Positions 26,568 through 35,648 of a stretch of 64,000 bases of DNA are shown here, piece after piece. A program made the position numbers and the translations under genes. The stretch covers positions 3,410,001 to 3,474,000 of the forward strand of contig NZ_JBCJKP010000001.1 of NCBI RefSeq assembly GCF_039503195.1, in the 5' to 3' direction. Source of the DNA: Streptomyces mirabilis. GTDB lineage: Bacteria > Actinomycetota > Actinomycetes > Streptomycetales > Streptomycetaceae. Below the pieces are notes generated by a model, which worked only from the letters and a program-made list of their open reading frames with translations, did not search any database and was not told where the DNA came from. Position 1 is the stretch's first letter. Each line of letters starts with the position of its first letter.

Positions 26568-27038
26568 ATGGCCCCTCTCGAACAGCCCGCCCTCGAACGA
26601 CTCCTCGCCGAGCGCGCCTGCGAGCGTCTCGTCCTCGACTTCGTCCACCGTCTCGACCTCGGTGAACCCGCCTCCGTCGCCGACCTGTTCTCCGAGGACG
26701 GCGCCTGGCGGTGGCCGGAGGGCGACCGGCTCGTCGAGGGGCGTGCCGCCCTGCGCGCGTACTTCGGCGGGCGCCCCGCGGACCGGCTCTCGCGCCGCAT
26801 GATGGCGAACGTCCTGGTCACCGTGGACTCACCGACCGAGGCGCGGGCCACCTCGTACTTCACCACCTACCGGGTCGACAGCCACACCGGCGGCATGGTC
26901 CCGGCCGGACCTCCCGTGCAGATCGGACACTACGAGGACACCTTCCGCAGGGTCGACGGGACGTGGCTGCTCTCGACCCGCACCCTGTTCCTGCCCTTCG
27001 GCGGCCCCACCCCCCGTCAGCGGCCCTCCGCCGCGTAG
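26568..27038 (+). CDS. SnoaL/NTF2-like protein
   Basis: A 156-residue cone-shaped alpha+beta barrel protein: an N-terminal helix ACERLVLDFVHRLDLGEPASVADLFSEDGAWRW, then beta strands with VEGRAALRAYFGGR and GHYEDTFRRVDGTWLLSTRTL. The family includes ketosteroid isomerases and aromatic-ring dioxygenase small subunits; actinomycete sterol clusters often contain such proteins. It follows the MBL-fold gene by 104 bases on the same strand. Its end overlaps the convergent ATPase gene by 22 bases. The specific activity cannot be read from the sequence. Confidence 0.8.
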   Translation: MAPLEQPALERLLAERACERLVLDFVHRLDLGEPASVADLFSEDGAWRWPEGDRLVEGRAALRAYFGGRPADRLSRRMMANVLVTVDSPTEARATSYFTTYRVDSHTGGMVPAGPPVQIGHYEDTFRRVDGTWLLSTRTLFLPFGGPTPRQRPSAA

Positions 27039-29110
27039 TCGAGCCCCTCCTCGTACGCCATCCCGAAACCTTCCTCGTACGCCGCGCGGTAGGCGCTGTC
27101 GCCGATCTCGGCGCGGATGCGCAGTTCGTGGGAACGGCGGGTGGCGAGGAGGTCGGGCGAGTCCATCTGGGCCCGGCCGGTGAGTTCCCAGACACGTTCG
27201 CCGATGCCGAGGAGCCGGGCGGCGCGCGGGCCGTCCCCGGCCGCGACGACGGCGGCGGCCAGGACGTCCAGCGCCATGGCCGCGCCGACGGTGTTGTGCA
27301 GCAGGCCGTGCCCGGCGAGCGCGGTGCGGGCGTTGTCGAGGGCGGCGCGGACCTCGCCGCGGGCCAGGTCCGTCTGAGCGACGATCCCGTCGGCGAAGGC
27401 GCCCGCCCACGACTCCCCGCACTCCACGCTGGCCTCGCGCACCTCCTCGGCCACCGTCCGCGCCCGGTCGTGATCACCGCGCAGCAGGTGCGAGAAGGAC
27501 AGCGCCACCCGGACCTGGAGCTGGGCGGCCCCGAACCCGTCCTGTCTGATGGGCAGTCGGGGCGTGGCGGACAGTACGTCGATCGCCTCGCCCAGCCGGC
27601 CGCTCAGCGCCAGCCGGCCCCCGGTGAGGTAGGCGGCGGCCACCACCGCCACCGGGTCGGCCTGGGTGTCCGCCGCGTCCGTGCAGCGCTCCGCCCAGTG
27701 CGCCGCGACCTCCAGGTCGCCCTGGAGCAGCGCCACCGCGCCGCGTGCCCACAGGGCGCGGGTGCGGTCGGGTCCGGGCGGCGGGTCGGTGGCGAGCGCG
27801 AGGTCCAGGCAGTGCTGGGCGTCGCGCAGAGAGCCGCAGTGCCGCCACAGGAAGCCGAGGTCGGCCGCCATCCCCAGGGCGATCCGGCGGTCGGGGTCGA
27901 TGAGCGCGCAGTCCATCGCGGCGCGCAGGTTGGCGTGTTCGGTGAGGGTGCGTTCGCACCAGGCGACCTGCCGTCCGGTGTTCCACTCGGTCCACCCCTG
28001 GCGGACCAGTCGCCGGAAGTGGTCGCGGTGGCGCAGCCGTACGGCGTGTTCCTCGCCGAGGGCGCGCAGCCAGTCGGCGCCGAACTCCCGGACGGTGTCG
28101 AGGAGCCGGAAGCGGGCCGGGTCGGTGCGGTGGCGCTGCACGATGGACTGTTCGACGAGCCGGGCGAGCAGTGTGGCGACCCGTCCGGCGGGCAGCGGGC
28201 CGCCCGCGCAGATCTCCTCGGCGGCGCCCACGCAGAAGCCCCCCGCGAACACCGAGAGACGGGCCCACAGCAGCCGCTCCAGCGGTGCGCACAACTCGTG
28301 GCTCCAGCCGATCGCCGTGCGCAGTGTCTGGTGGCGTGGCGGTCCGGCGCCGTCGCGCGGGGCGCTGAGCAGGTCGAGCCGGGACGGCAGGCGTTCGCCG
28401 AGCCGTCCGTGGAGCTGGGCCAGGGACAGTTCGCAGAGGCGGGCGGCGGCGAGTTCGAGGGCGAGCGGGATGCCGTCGAGACGGCGGCAGACGGCCTCCA
28501 CGGTGGGGCGGTTGGTGTCGTCGAGGGTGAACCCGGTGAGGGCGGCACGGTCGGCGAACAGGGTGACCGCGTCGTCGGCGACCGGCAGCGGGTCCAGGGG
28601 CAGTACGAGTTCGCCGGGCAGTCCGAGCGGCTCGCGGCTGGTGACGAGGACGCGCAGGCCGGGGAGGGCGGGCAGCAGGGTCTCGACGAGCGCGGCGCAG
28701 TCCACGAGGACGTGTTCGCAGGAGTCGAGCACCAGCAACAGCCGTTTGCCGTAGGCCCATTCGGCCACCACCTCGGTGACGGGACCGGTGGACTGGTCGG
28801 TGAGCCGCAGCGCCTCCACGACGGCGAGGCCGACCAGGCCCGCGGTGTGCAGGGGGGAGAGTTCCACCAGCCAGACGCCGTCGGGGTAGGCCTCCTGGAG
28901 CCGGGCCAGTGCGCGCAGGGCGAGCCGGGTCTTGCCGACTCCGCCGACGCCGACGACGCTCAGGAGCCGGTGTATGCCCACCGAGGGGTCCAACTCGGTC
29001 TCCAGCCGGCGCAGTTCCTCCCGCCGTCCGACGAAGCTGTGCGTCTCGGGCGGCAGATTGCCGGGGCCGCCGCCGGTGGGATGCGTCGGCTCGGTCGTTT
29101 TGTCGGACAC
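27017..29110 (-). CDS. NB-ARC (STAND) ATPase with TPR-like tail
   Basis: A 697-residue signalling ATPase. Residues 30-300 form the NB-ARC domain: SFVGRREELRRLE, Walker A VGVGGVGKTRLA, Walker B RLLLVLDSCEHVL, sensor VLVTSREPLGLPGE and GIPLALELAAARL. A winged-helix part includes WARLSVFAGGF. The rest (about 400 residues) is alpha-helical, TPR-like. AfsR/LuxR-type proteins with this core normally carry a DNA-binding domain, but none is seen at either end. GTG 29110 was chosen because the family core begins just after it. It may act through protein partners; the divergent PP2C phosphatase is a candidate. Confidence 0.82.
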   Translation of the reverse strand: MSDKTTEPTHPTGGGPGNLPPETHSFVGRREELRRLETELDPSVGIHRLLSVVGVGGVGKTRLALRALARLQEAYPDGVWLVELSPLHTAGLVGLAVVEALRLTDQSTGPVTEVVAEWAYGKRLLLVLDSCEHVLVDCAALVETLLPALPGLRVLVTSREPLGLPGELVLPLDPLPVADDAVTLFADRAALTGFTLDDTNRPTVEAVCRRLDGIPLALELAAARLCELSLAQLHGRLGERLPSRLDLLSAPRDGAGPPRHQTLRTAIGWSHELCAPLERLLWARLSVFAGGFCVGAAEEICAGGPLPAGRVATLLARLVEQSIVQRHRTDPARFRLLDTVREFGADWLRALGEEHAVRLRHRDHFRRLVRQGWTEWNTGRQVAWCERTLTEHANLRAAMDCALIDPDRRIALGMAADLGFLWRHCGSLRDAQHCLDLALATDPPPGPDRTRALWARGAVALLQGDLEVAAHWAERCTDAADTQADPVAVVAAAYLTGGRLALSGRLGEAIDVLSATPRLPIRQDGFGAAQLQVRVALSFSHLLRGDHDRARTVAEEVREASVECGESWAGAFADGIVAQTDLARGEVRAALDNARTALAGHGLLHNTVGAAMALDVLAAAVVAAGDGPRAARLLGIGERVWELTGRAQMDSPDLLATRRSHELRIRAEIGDSAYRAAYEEGFGMAYEEGLDYAAEGR

Positions 29111-29270
29111 GACAACCAGTCTGGACGGATCATGACCGGCTCCGGAGACGGTCCGGGAACTCGGACAGAAGAGCGTCGGCACCACGACAGTTCCGGGCAC
29201 CTTTCGACGAGATGCGATCAACTCCCTGTTGGTGAGGGTGCGGCGGTCTTTGTTCGGAGATCGTCGGGTG

Positions 29271-30398
29271 ATGGGCACGAGGGAGCAGGGGCAGCGAGAT
29301 CGACGAGAACGCCAAGAGGACCAAGGACATGAAGAACAGCGGGATCGGCCGGAGCGGCGGGAACGCCGGATGCTGCTCGCGCCGCTCGTCACCTGTCTGC
29401 TGATCGCCGTCCCGGATCTGCTCTTCGACCGGGTACCACCGCTCATCACCCTGTTGCTCATCGGCCCGCTGCTGGCCGGCGCCCGGCTCGGCGTCCGGCA
29501 CACCGTGCTGGTGTGCTGCTGGTCGGCGGTCCTGGGCCTGGCCATGGGGTTCGGCGACGACGCGGTGCCGAGCACCGGCTTCGGCATCCGCTGGGGCGGA
29601 CTCCTCGTCGGCTGCGCGCTCACCGTGTACGCGGCCCGGCAGCGCGACCGCCTCCGCGAGCTGCTGGCGCGGGCCCACGAGGTGGCCCGGGTCACCCAGA
29701 CGGCGATCCTGCGGCCCATCTCCCGTACCTTCGACGGCACCCGGGTCTGTACCCGGTACCACAGCGTCTCCCACGAATCGGCCGTCGGCGGCGACCTGTA
29801 CGACGTCGCGGTGACGCCGTACGGCCTGCGGGTCCTCGTCGGCGACGTACGCGGCCACGGCGTCGAGGGGCTCCGGCTGGCCGCCGACACCATCACGGCC
29901 TTCCGTGAACTCGTCCACACCGCACCCGACCTGACGTCCCTCACCGCCGAACTCGACGCCCTTCTCACCCCCGAACTGGGCCCGGAGGACTTCGTCACCG
30001 CGGTGCTCGCCGAGTTCGCGCCGGGCGAGGTGCGGCTCGTCAACTGCGGCCATCCGCCCCCGCTGCGCTCCGGCCGACGCATCGAACTCCTCGAACCCCC
30101 CGTCCCCACCCCGCCGTTGGGCCTCGGTCCCGATCCGCGCCCGTACCGCGTACGGCTCCAGCCCGGCGACCGGCTGCTCCTCTACACCGACGGCCTCACC
30201 GAGGCCCGTGACGCGGAGGGCGCCCCCTTCCCCCTCCTCGGCGAGGCGGCGCTCGCCCTGCGCGAGCCGCTCCCCGACGAGGCCCTGCGGTCCCTGCACG
30301 CCCGCCTGCTCGCCCACACCGGAACAGCCCTCGCCGACGATCTCGCCCTGGTCCTGTGCCAGCCCACGGAGGCAACAATTCCGACACCCGTGCCGTGA
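29271..30398 (+). CDS. membrane PP2C/SpoIIE-type serine/threonine phosphatase
   Basis: A 375-residue phosphatase. A charged N-terminal stretch and about three membrane helices (MLLAPLVTCLLIAVPDLLF to LLVGCALTVYAA) precede a SpoIIE domain with metal-binding Asp residues in AVGGDLYDVAV, VLVGDVRGHGVEG, LVNCGHPPPLRSG and LLLYTDGLTEARD. Such enzymes dephosphorylate anti-anti-sigma factors. The start is uncertain: GTG 29229, ATG 29271 and ATG 29370 are all in frame and none has a strong ribosome site; homology begins near 29370. It is divergent from the NB-ARC ATPase gene. Confidence 0.82.
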   Translation: MGTREQGQRDRRERQEDQGHEEQRDRPERRERRMLLAPLVTCLLIAVPDLLFDRVPPLITLLLIGPLLAGARLGVRHTVLVCCWSAVLGLAMGFGDDAVPSTGFGIRWGGLLVGCALTVYAARQRDRLRELLARAHEVARVTQTAILRPISRTFDGTRVCTRYHSVSHESAVGGDLYDVAVTPYGLRVLVGDVRGHGVEGLRLAADTITAFRELVHTAPDLTSLTAELDALLTPELGPEDFVTAVLAEFAPGEVRLVNCGHPPPLRSGRRIELLEPPVPTPPLGLGPDPRPYRVRLQPGDRLLLYTDGLTEARDAEGAPFPLLGEAALALREPLPDEALRSLHARLLAHTGTALADDLALVLCQPTEATIPTPVP

Positions 30399-30436
30399 CC
30401 GATGCCGTGGGTGCGAGACATCTGGCGCCACACCAC

Positions 30437-30754
30437 TCAGGGAAGCAGCGCCCGGATCAACTCCGCGGAGTTCCCGAGGAGTTGGACCTCGTGTGCGCTC
30501 ATGGTCGGATTGGCGGCCCGCCGCACCCGCGCCTCCGCGAGCCCCTCCTCCGTCACCCGGTCCGCGTTCCCGTCGAGCATCGCGACCAGCGTCTCGCGGG
30601 CCAACTCCGCGTAGACCTCACCGCCGACGGCGACCTGCGCGAGGATCACGGCGGACATGCCCCAGTCCAGGCCGGGCGGGCCGTCCTCGGCGTTGGACCA
30701 GTCGATGACCTTCGGGCCGTCCGGGGTGAGCATCACGTTGTCCGGGTGCAGATC
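30437..30754 (-). pseudogene. C-terminal fragment of APH-family phosphotransferase
   Basis: About 105 codons read RDLHPDNVMLTPDG, KVIDWSNAEDGPPGLDWGMSA and a normal family C-terminus ending ELIRALLP. This contains the catalytic Asp of the HxDxxxxN loop and the metal-binding DW motif of aminoglycoside-phosphotransferase-like kinases. Upstream on this strand the frame loses family resemblance. The preceding part of the same kinase is found on the opposite strand next door (30755-30966). Together they show a rearranged, non-functional gene. Confidence 0.8.
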
Positions 30755-30966
30755 CCGGGGGGCATGGGTATCCGGCGCCGGCCGTGCGGGCGGCGAGCCG
30801 GACCGAGATGGTGATGGAGCGGCTTTCGGGGCCGACCATGCTGACGGCGTTCGAGACGGGGGAGATCGGCGCGCGGGAGGGTGGTGGCGTGCTTGCCGGA
30901 CTGCTGCGCGCGCTGCACGCCGTGCCCGGTCGGGGTTCCGGCGACGCGGGCGTCCGCGTACTGCAC
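30755..30966 (+). pseudogene. inverted middle fragment of the same phosphotransferase
   Basis: Plus-strand codons read GHGYPAPAVRAASRTEMVMERLSG, then PTMLTAFETGE and VLAGLLRALHAVPGRGSG, ending GVRVLH. This is the hinge and middle of the APH kinase that should directly precede the RDLHPDN loop now found on the minus strand. CTGCAC, present at this fragment's end (30961-30966), also occurs inverted at 30746-30751. The N-terminal lobe, with the ATP-binding Lys, is missing. On the right the M48 protease stop lies only 19 bases away. Confidence 0.75.
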
Positions 30967-30984
30967 TACCGCCGCCATCCGCTC

Positions 30985-32256
30985 CTACCGGGCGAGTACG
31001 TGGCGGGCGAGGCGGGCCCTGGACGGGGCCAGTTCGGTGTCGAGGGCGTGCTGTCGTTCGTCGTCCGCGACCACCGCGGCGGCCACGGCGGGCCTGGCGA
31101 GCAGGCAGGCCCGGCGCAGGTGCGTCGGTGGGTGGGTGGAGTCGACGCTGTGTCCGCGCAGGATTCCGACGCGGCGCTGGCGCTCGTACTCGTGCTCGGG
31201 GATCGAGTCCACGTGAGCGGCCAACTGGTCCCACAGATCGCGCCACGGCTCGCGACGCTCCGCGTCCTGGGCCCGGATCACCTGGCCGGCGTTGGACATG
31301 CGGAGCAGCAGGGTCTCCGCCGAGTCGGTCACGAGGAGGCGGTCCATGAGTGCCACGGCGGCTTCGCTGGAACCGGCCCGGGCCGCGGCGGCGTCGGCCA
31401 GGTACTCGGCGCGCTGCTTCGCGCGCATCGTCAGCTGGTCGAGCAGCATCAGCAGGCCCTGGGCGGCTCCGTAGGGCAGCAGATAGAGCACGTTGAGCGC
31501 CATCTCGGGGACGGTGGGGTGAGAGATCGGGCGCATCAGATAGCGCCATGTGGCCAGGGACTGGAGCGCGTTGGCGATGACCAGTCCCTGCCGGGTGTCC
31601 CCGTTGGCGTAGTGACCGAGTTCGTGTCCGAGCAGCGCGATCCGCTGTTGCGGGGTGGTGATCTCCCAGAGCCCGAGCCCTATGGTCAGCAGTCGGCGCC
31701 GGCGCGCTCCGTACGTGGTCACGCTCGCGTTGACGTCGGTCGTCAGGGCGATGGCGTGGACCCCGGTCGTGCCGACGACGGAGGCGATCTCGTCGACCAG
31801 GGCGAACAGCTGGGGCGCCTCGGCCCGGTGCAGCACGGGCGCGTCGTCCGGCAGCCGTCCGAAGCGGGGCCGAAGGAGCCAGGCCAGCAGGAGAAGGATC
31901 ACTCCCACCACCGGCAGAGCGGTGCCCCAGCCAAGTATCACCAGCAGGACCCCCGTCCCGAGCAGGGCGATCGTGGCGCCGTGGATGGCCAGCGCGACGG
32001 CGTACGCCAGGACAGCGGCCGCATCGCGGCGCGGACGCGGATCGCCGTCGGCCGACACCTCGGCCAGCAGTGCCTCCCCGTGCTGACGGGCCAGCGACCG
32101 CCGCAGTCCCTCCAGCCGCCCCGGTCTCTCTTCCGGCTCGCCGGGATCCACATTCCATCCGCAGGCCGCACACCACGCCGTGAACCGCGGGTCGGTGCGC
32201 ACCTCGGTGCTGCATTCCGGGCACGACTGAGCTTTCTCGTCCACAGTGCCGCGCAT
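30985..32256 (-). CDS. membrane M48-family zinc metalloprotease
   Basis: A 423-residue peptidase. An N-terminal zinc-ribbon-like segment (SCPECSTEV, CAACGW) is followed by two hydrophobic segments (residues about 85-125) and the M48 domain, with the HExxH motif in ALLGHELGHYANGD and the third zinc ligand Glu in RAEYLADAAAA. It resembles HtpX-type membrane quality-control proteases. ATG 32256 was chosen; a GTG five codons downstream is possible. The gene is divergent from the cobalamin-riboswitch operon and ends beside the broken phosphotransferase. Confidence 0.88.
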   Translation of the reverse strand: MRGTVDEKAQSCPECSTEVRTDPRFTAWCAACGWNVDPGEPEERPGRLEGLRRSLARQHGEALLAEVSADGDPRPRRDAAAVLAYAVALAIHGATIALLGTGVLLVILGWGTALPVVGVILLLLAWLLRPRFGRLPDDAPVLHRAEAPQLFALVDEIASVVGTTGVHAIALTTDVNASVTTYGARRRRLLTIGLGLWEITTPQQRIALLGHELGHYANGDTRQGLVIANALQSLATWRYLMRPISHPTVPEMALNVLYLLPYGAAQGLLMLLDQLTMRAKQRAEYLADAAAARAGSSEAAVALMDRLLVTDSAETLLLRMSNAGQVIRAQDAERREPWRDLWDQLAAHVDSIPEHEYERQRRVGILRGHSVDSTHPPTHLRRACLLARPAVAAAVVADDERQHALDTELAPSRARLARHVLAR

Positions 32257-32394
32257 CTTCGTGTCCCCCCTGGACCCCGGTTCCCCCCAGGGACCGGCGA
32301 ATGTCGACGTGTTCGAACAGAGCACATCGAGAGCGGAGCATAGGCCCACGAGTCGGCGCTCACAGCCACTCCTCGGGCGATTCCTACGGGCCGG

Positions 32395-32600
32395 TACAGT
32401 AAGCAGGTCGTCATCACACCCGTACGCGGAGAAGCCGGTGCAATTCCGGCGCTGACCCGCAACCGTGAGCCACCCGCAGGGGCGGCGAGCCGGATCGCCT
32501 CGTGCGGGACGTGACCGGCTCGTGCCACCGGCAGCCCGTCGGTGGCCGGCACCGTCGAGGGATACGGGGCCGGAGCCGCTCGGGGCCAAGCCTGCGCCCG
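32395..32600 (+). ncRNA. cobalamin (B12) riboswitch
   Basis: The B12-box core is present: AAGCCGGTGCAATTCCGGCG, CTGACCCGCAACCGTGA, and GAGCCGGATCGCCT (about 32431-32499). It is followed by a strong hairpin CCACCGGC/GTCGGTGG (32526-32545) that fits the expression platform. The RNA ends just before the ribosome site of the first operon gene at 32629. Adenosylcobalamin binding should lower expression of the downstream uptake operon. The boundaries are approximate. Confidence 0.9.
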
Positions 32601-32628
32601 GTGCTGCCCGGCTTCCGCAGGGAGAGTC

Positions 32629-33849
32629 ATGATTGTTCGCCGCAGCGCCGCGGTACTGGCCGCCACCGTAGTGATCGGTACGGCCCTGGCCCCGGCCGCC
32701 GAGGGCGCCTCGCCTTCGCCGGCCCCAGCGATACCCTCCGGCCTCTACGGCACCTCCGACCCCACCTACGACGGCGTCTGGCGGCAGTCCCTCGCGCTGC
32801 TCGCCCAGCACACCGTCGGCGTGAAGCCCGCGGCGAAGGCCGTCGACTGGCTGGCCGCGCAGCAGTGCGCGAACGGGGCGTTCGCGGCATACCGCGCCGA
32901 CGCGGCAGCGAAGTGCGACGCCAAGACGATGGTCGACACCAACAGCACCTCGGCGGCCGTACAGACCCTCGCCGCGCTCGGCGGCCACGGCGGCGAGACG
33001 GGCAAGGCCGTCGCGTGGCTGAAGTCCGTGCAGAACAAGGACGGCGGCTGGGGCTACACGGCGGGCGGCGCGAGCGACGCGAACTCCACGTCCGTGGTGA
33101 TCGGGGCACTGGCCGCGGTGGGCACCAAGCCGGCGGACGTCTCCAAGGGCGGCAAGTCGCCGTACGACGCCCTCGTCAAGCTGTCGATCCCGTGCGGCGG
33201 GACCGACGGGGGCGCGTTCGCCTACCAGCCGGACAAGAAGGGCAAGCTCGCGGCCAACGCGGACGCGACGGCCGCGGCCGTGGTCGGAGCCCTGGGCAAG
33301 GGCCTCGCCGGTGAGCCCCTGAAGTCCGTGGCCGACCCCCTCACCTGCGGGACCGCCGACAGCCCCCAGCGGGCGGCCCAGAACGGTGCCGCGTACCTCG
33401 TCAAGGCGCTCGCCAAGGACCACCACCTCACGTCGGTGATGCCCGGCGCCAAGAACCAGCCCGACTACGGCAACACGGCGGACGCGGTCGTCGCGCTCGC
33501 GACCGCCGGGCACGGCGACAAGGCGGCCGACGCGATGCGCTGGCTGGAGACCCACTCCGCGCAGTGGGCCGAGCAGTCCGGACCCGCCGCGTACGCGCAG
33601 TTGGTCCTCGCCGCCGACGCGGCGACGTTCGACCCGCGCGACTTCGGCGGCCAGGACCTCGTCAAGCAGCTCAACGCCACCGGCCCCGCGCCCGCGTCCC
33701 TCCCGGCCGAGCCCGCGTCCGCCGCGGAAGCCGCGAAGAAGAAGGACGACAGCGGCGTCAGCGTCTGGTGGATCATCGGCGTCGGACTCGTCGGCGGCAT
33801 CGGCATCGGCTTCCTGATCAGCGCCCGCAACAAGAAGCAGCAGCCGTGA
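32629..33849 (+). CDS. secreted, C-terminally anchored alpha/alpha-barrel protein of the B12 operon
   Basis: A 406-residue surface protein. It has a signal peptide (residues 1-27, cut near AEGA), then a prenyltransferase/squalene-oxidase-type helical barrel with four repeats marked NSTSAAVQTLAALGG, NSTSVVIGALAAVG, ADATAAAVVGALG and NTADAVVALATAGHG and one QW-like NKDGGWGY. A Pro/Ala linker, one membrane helix (VWWIIGVGLVGGIGIGFLI) and a short Lys-rich tail follow. The barrel is the same fold type as the alpha domain of animal intrinsic factor/transcobalamin. Being first behind a B12 riboswitch and next to an ECF transporter, it probably captures cobalamins or corrinoids outside the cell (inference). 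Confidence 0.85.
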   Translation: MIVRRSAAVLAATVVIGTALAPAAEGASPSPAPAIPSGLYGTSDPTYDGVWRQSLALLAQHTVGVKPAAKAVDWLAAQQCANGAFAAYRADAAAKCDAKTMVDTNSTSAAVQTLAALGGHGGETGKAVAWLKSVQNKDGGWGYTAGGASDANSTSVVIGALAAVGTKPADVSKGGKSPYDALVKLSIPCGGTDGGAFAYQPDKKGKLAANADATAAAVVGALGKGLAGEPLKSVADPLTCGTADSPQRAAQNGAAYLVKALAKDHHLTSVMPGAKNQPDYGNTADAVVALATAGHGDKAADAMRWLETHSAQWAEQSGPAAYAQLVLAADAATFDPRDFGGQDLVKQLNATGPAPASLPAEPASAAEAAKKKDDSGVSVWWIIGVGLVGGIGIGFLISARNKKQQP

Positions 33850-34517
33850 ACCGCCGTCGGACGTACGCGCTGGTCCTGTCCCTGCTCCTCCTCGTCATCG
33901 GCGGCGCGGGACAGGCCCAAGCCGTCGGCTACCGCTACTGGTCGTTCTGGGACCTGACCGGCGGGAAGTGGGATTACGCGACGCAGGGCCCGTCGACCGC
34001 GCGACCGTCCGACGGCGACGTCCAGGGCTTCCGTTTCGCGGTGAGCGCGGACTCGCAGGACGCCTCCAAGCCGCGCGGCCACGCGAACTTCGCGTCCATC
34101 TGCGCGAAGACGCCCGCCCAGGCGGGCCACAAGCGGGTGGCGCTCGTCATCGACTCCGGCACGACCGCGGACGCCCCGGGCGGCGAGACGCCGCCCGCAC
34201 CGCGGACGGTCTGTGCCCGCGTCCCCGCCGACGCGACCACGGCCGAGGCCCTCGCGACGGTCGCCAAGCCTCTCCGCTACGACACCAACGCCCTCCTGTG
34301 CGCCATCTCGGGCTACCCGGGGAAGGGCTGCGGCGACCAGGTCGCGACGTCACACACCGCGCCTGCCACCACCGCGAAAGCCGACGCCAAGGACAACACC
34401 GACGCCAAGTCCGAGGCGACCCAGCACGGCCCGTCGCTCGGCCTGCTCGCGGGAGTCGTCGCGGTCGCCGCGCTCGGCGGGGCGGCAGTCTGGCAGACCC
34501 GCCGCCGCCGGCCCTGA
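33846..34517 (+). CDS. SCO2322-family anchored protein of the B12 operon
   Basis: A 223-residue protein. It has a signal peptide (residues 1-26), then a compact domain beginning VGYRYWSFWDLTGGKWDYATQGP and PSDGDVQGFRFAV, with Cys residues in FASICAKTP, TVCARVP and LLCAISG/GCGDQ that could form disulfides. A Thr/Lys/Ala linker and a C-terminal membrane helix (LGLLAGVVAVAALGGAAVW) precede an Arg tail. GTG 33846 overlaps the previous stop (GTGA). The YW..GGKW..GP..DGD pattern recalls DUF4430, the beta domain of animal transcobalamins. A partner role in corrinoid binding is proposed, not shown. Confidence 0.8.
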   Translation: MNRRRTYALVLSLLLLVIGGAGQAQAVGYRYWSFWDLTGGKWDYATQGPSTARPSDGDVQGFRFAVSADSQDASKPRGHANFASICAKTPAQAGHKRVALVIDSGTTADAPGGETPPAPRTVCARVPADATTAEALATVAKPLRYDTNALLCAISGYPGKGCGDQVATSHTAPATTAKADAKDNTDAKSEATQHGPSLGLLAGVVAVAALGGAAVWQTRRRRP

Positions 34518-34532
34518 GTACGGCGACCGACG

Positions 34533-35648
34533 ATGACACGCGCGCCGAAGGCACACCGTTCCAACGCCCTCCCCCCAGGGGCCTGGTGGATCTGGGCCCT
34601 GGGCCTGGGAACCGCCGCCTCCCGCACCACCAACCCCCTCCTGCTGGCCCTCCTCGTAGCCGTGGCCGGTTACGTGGTGGCCGCCCGCAGAACCGACGCC
34701 CCCTGGGCCCGCTCCTACACCGCGTTCGTCAAACTCGGCATCGCCGTCCTCGGCATCCGGCTGGCGTTCGCCGTCTTCCTCGGCTCCCCCGTCCCCGGCA
34801 CCCACCTCCTCGTCACCCTCCCCGAACTCCCCCTCCCCCACTGGGCCCAGGGCATCCGTGTCGGCGGCCGGGTCACCGCCGAGGGCCTGCTCTTCGCGCT
34901 GTACGACGGCCTGAAACTGGCCACGCTCCTCATCTGCGTCGGCGCGGCGAACGCCCTCGCGAACCCGGCGCGGCTGTTGAAGTCGCTCCCGGGGGCCCTG
35001 TACGAGGCGGGCGTCGCGGTGGTCGTCGCGCTCACCTTCGCGCCGAACCTGATCGCGGACGGCCGACGGTTGCGCGCCGCCCGCCGTCTGCGGGGCCGCC
35101 CCGACCGTGGGCTGCGTGGCCTGCTGCACGTCGGACTCCCGGTCCTGGAGGGCGCGTTGGAGCGTTCGGTCGCCCTCGCGGCGGCGATGGACGCCCGCGG
35201 CTACGGCCGCACCGCCGAGGTAGCGCCCGCCGTCCGGCGTACGACCACCGTCCTGACGCTGGGCGGTCTGCTCGGCGTCTGCGCGGGCACATACGGAGTG
35301 CTGACCGCCGAGGGCGGCACCTACGGCCTGCCCGTGCTGCTCGCCGGAGTGGCCGCGGCGCTCGGCGGGCTGTGGCTGGGCGGGCGCCGCTCGGTCCGCA
35401 CGCGCTACCGCCCGGACGTGTGGGGCGTACGTGCCTGGCTGGTGACGGGCTCCGGAGTCGCGGTCGCCGCCGGACTGGTCGTCTCCGCCGCGTACGACGC
35501 CTCGGCGCTGAGCCCCGGTGTCCTCCCGCTGACCGCCCCCGCCCTGCCCCTCTGGCCCGCGGCGGCGATCCTGCTCGGCCTGCTCCCCGCCTTCGTGGCC
35601 CCGACACCCCACTCGCGGGAACCCTCCACCCCCAAGGACCCCTCATGA
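34533..35648 (+). CDS. ECF transporter T component (EcfT/CbiQ-like)
   Basis: A 371-residue integral membrane protein linking the substrate-binding S component to the ATPases. It has about seven hydrophobic segments, and the two cytoplasmic coupling motifs are visible: AARRLRGRPD (about residue 186) and AMDARGYGRTAE (about residue 222), the paired Ala-Arg-Gly motifs of EcfT. It follows the SCO2322-family gene by 15 bases; its stop overlaps the ATPase start (ATGA). The cobalamin riboswitch upstream indicates B12 or a precursor as cargo. Confidence 0.88.
   Translation: MTRAPKAHRSNALPPGAWWIWALGLGTAASRTTNPLLLALLVAVAGYVVAARRTDAPWARSYTAFVKLGIAVLGIRLAFAVFLGSPVPGTHLLVTLPELPLPHWAQGIRVGGRVTAEGLLFALYDGLKLATLLICVGAANALANPARLLKSLPGALYEAGVAVVVALTFAPNLIADGRRLRAARRLRGRPDRGLRGLLHVGLPVLEGALERSVALAAAMDARGYGRTAEVAPAVRRTTTVLTLGGLLGVCAGTYGVLTAEGGTYGLPVLLAGVAAALGGLWLGGRRSVRTRYRPDVWGVRAWLVTGSGVAVAAGLVVSAAYDASALSPGVLPLTAPALPLWPAAAILLGLLPAFVAPTPHSREPSTPKDPS

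Noticed and set aside
26711..29332. 873-codon open frame on the plus strand opposite the NB-ARC gene
   Set aside because: It is the antisense shadow of a clear ATPase gene and has no recognisable domain.
30985..33555. M48 protease extended upstream to an 856-residue protein
   Set aside because: The extension is antisense to the cobalamin riboswitch and the barrel-protein gene and is not protein-like; ATG 32256 fits the family.
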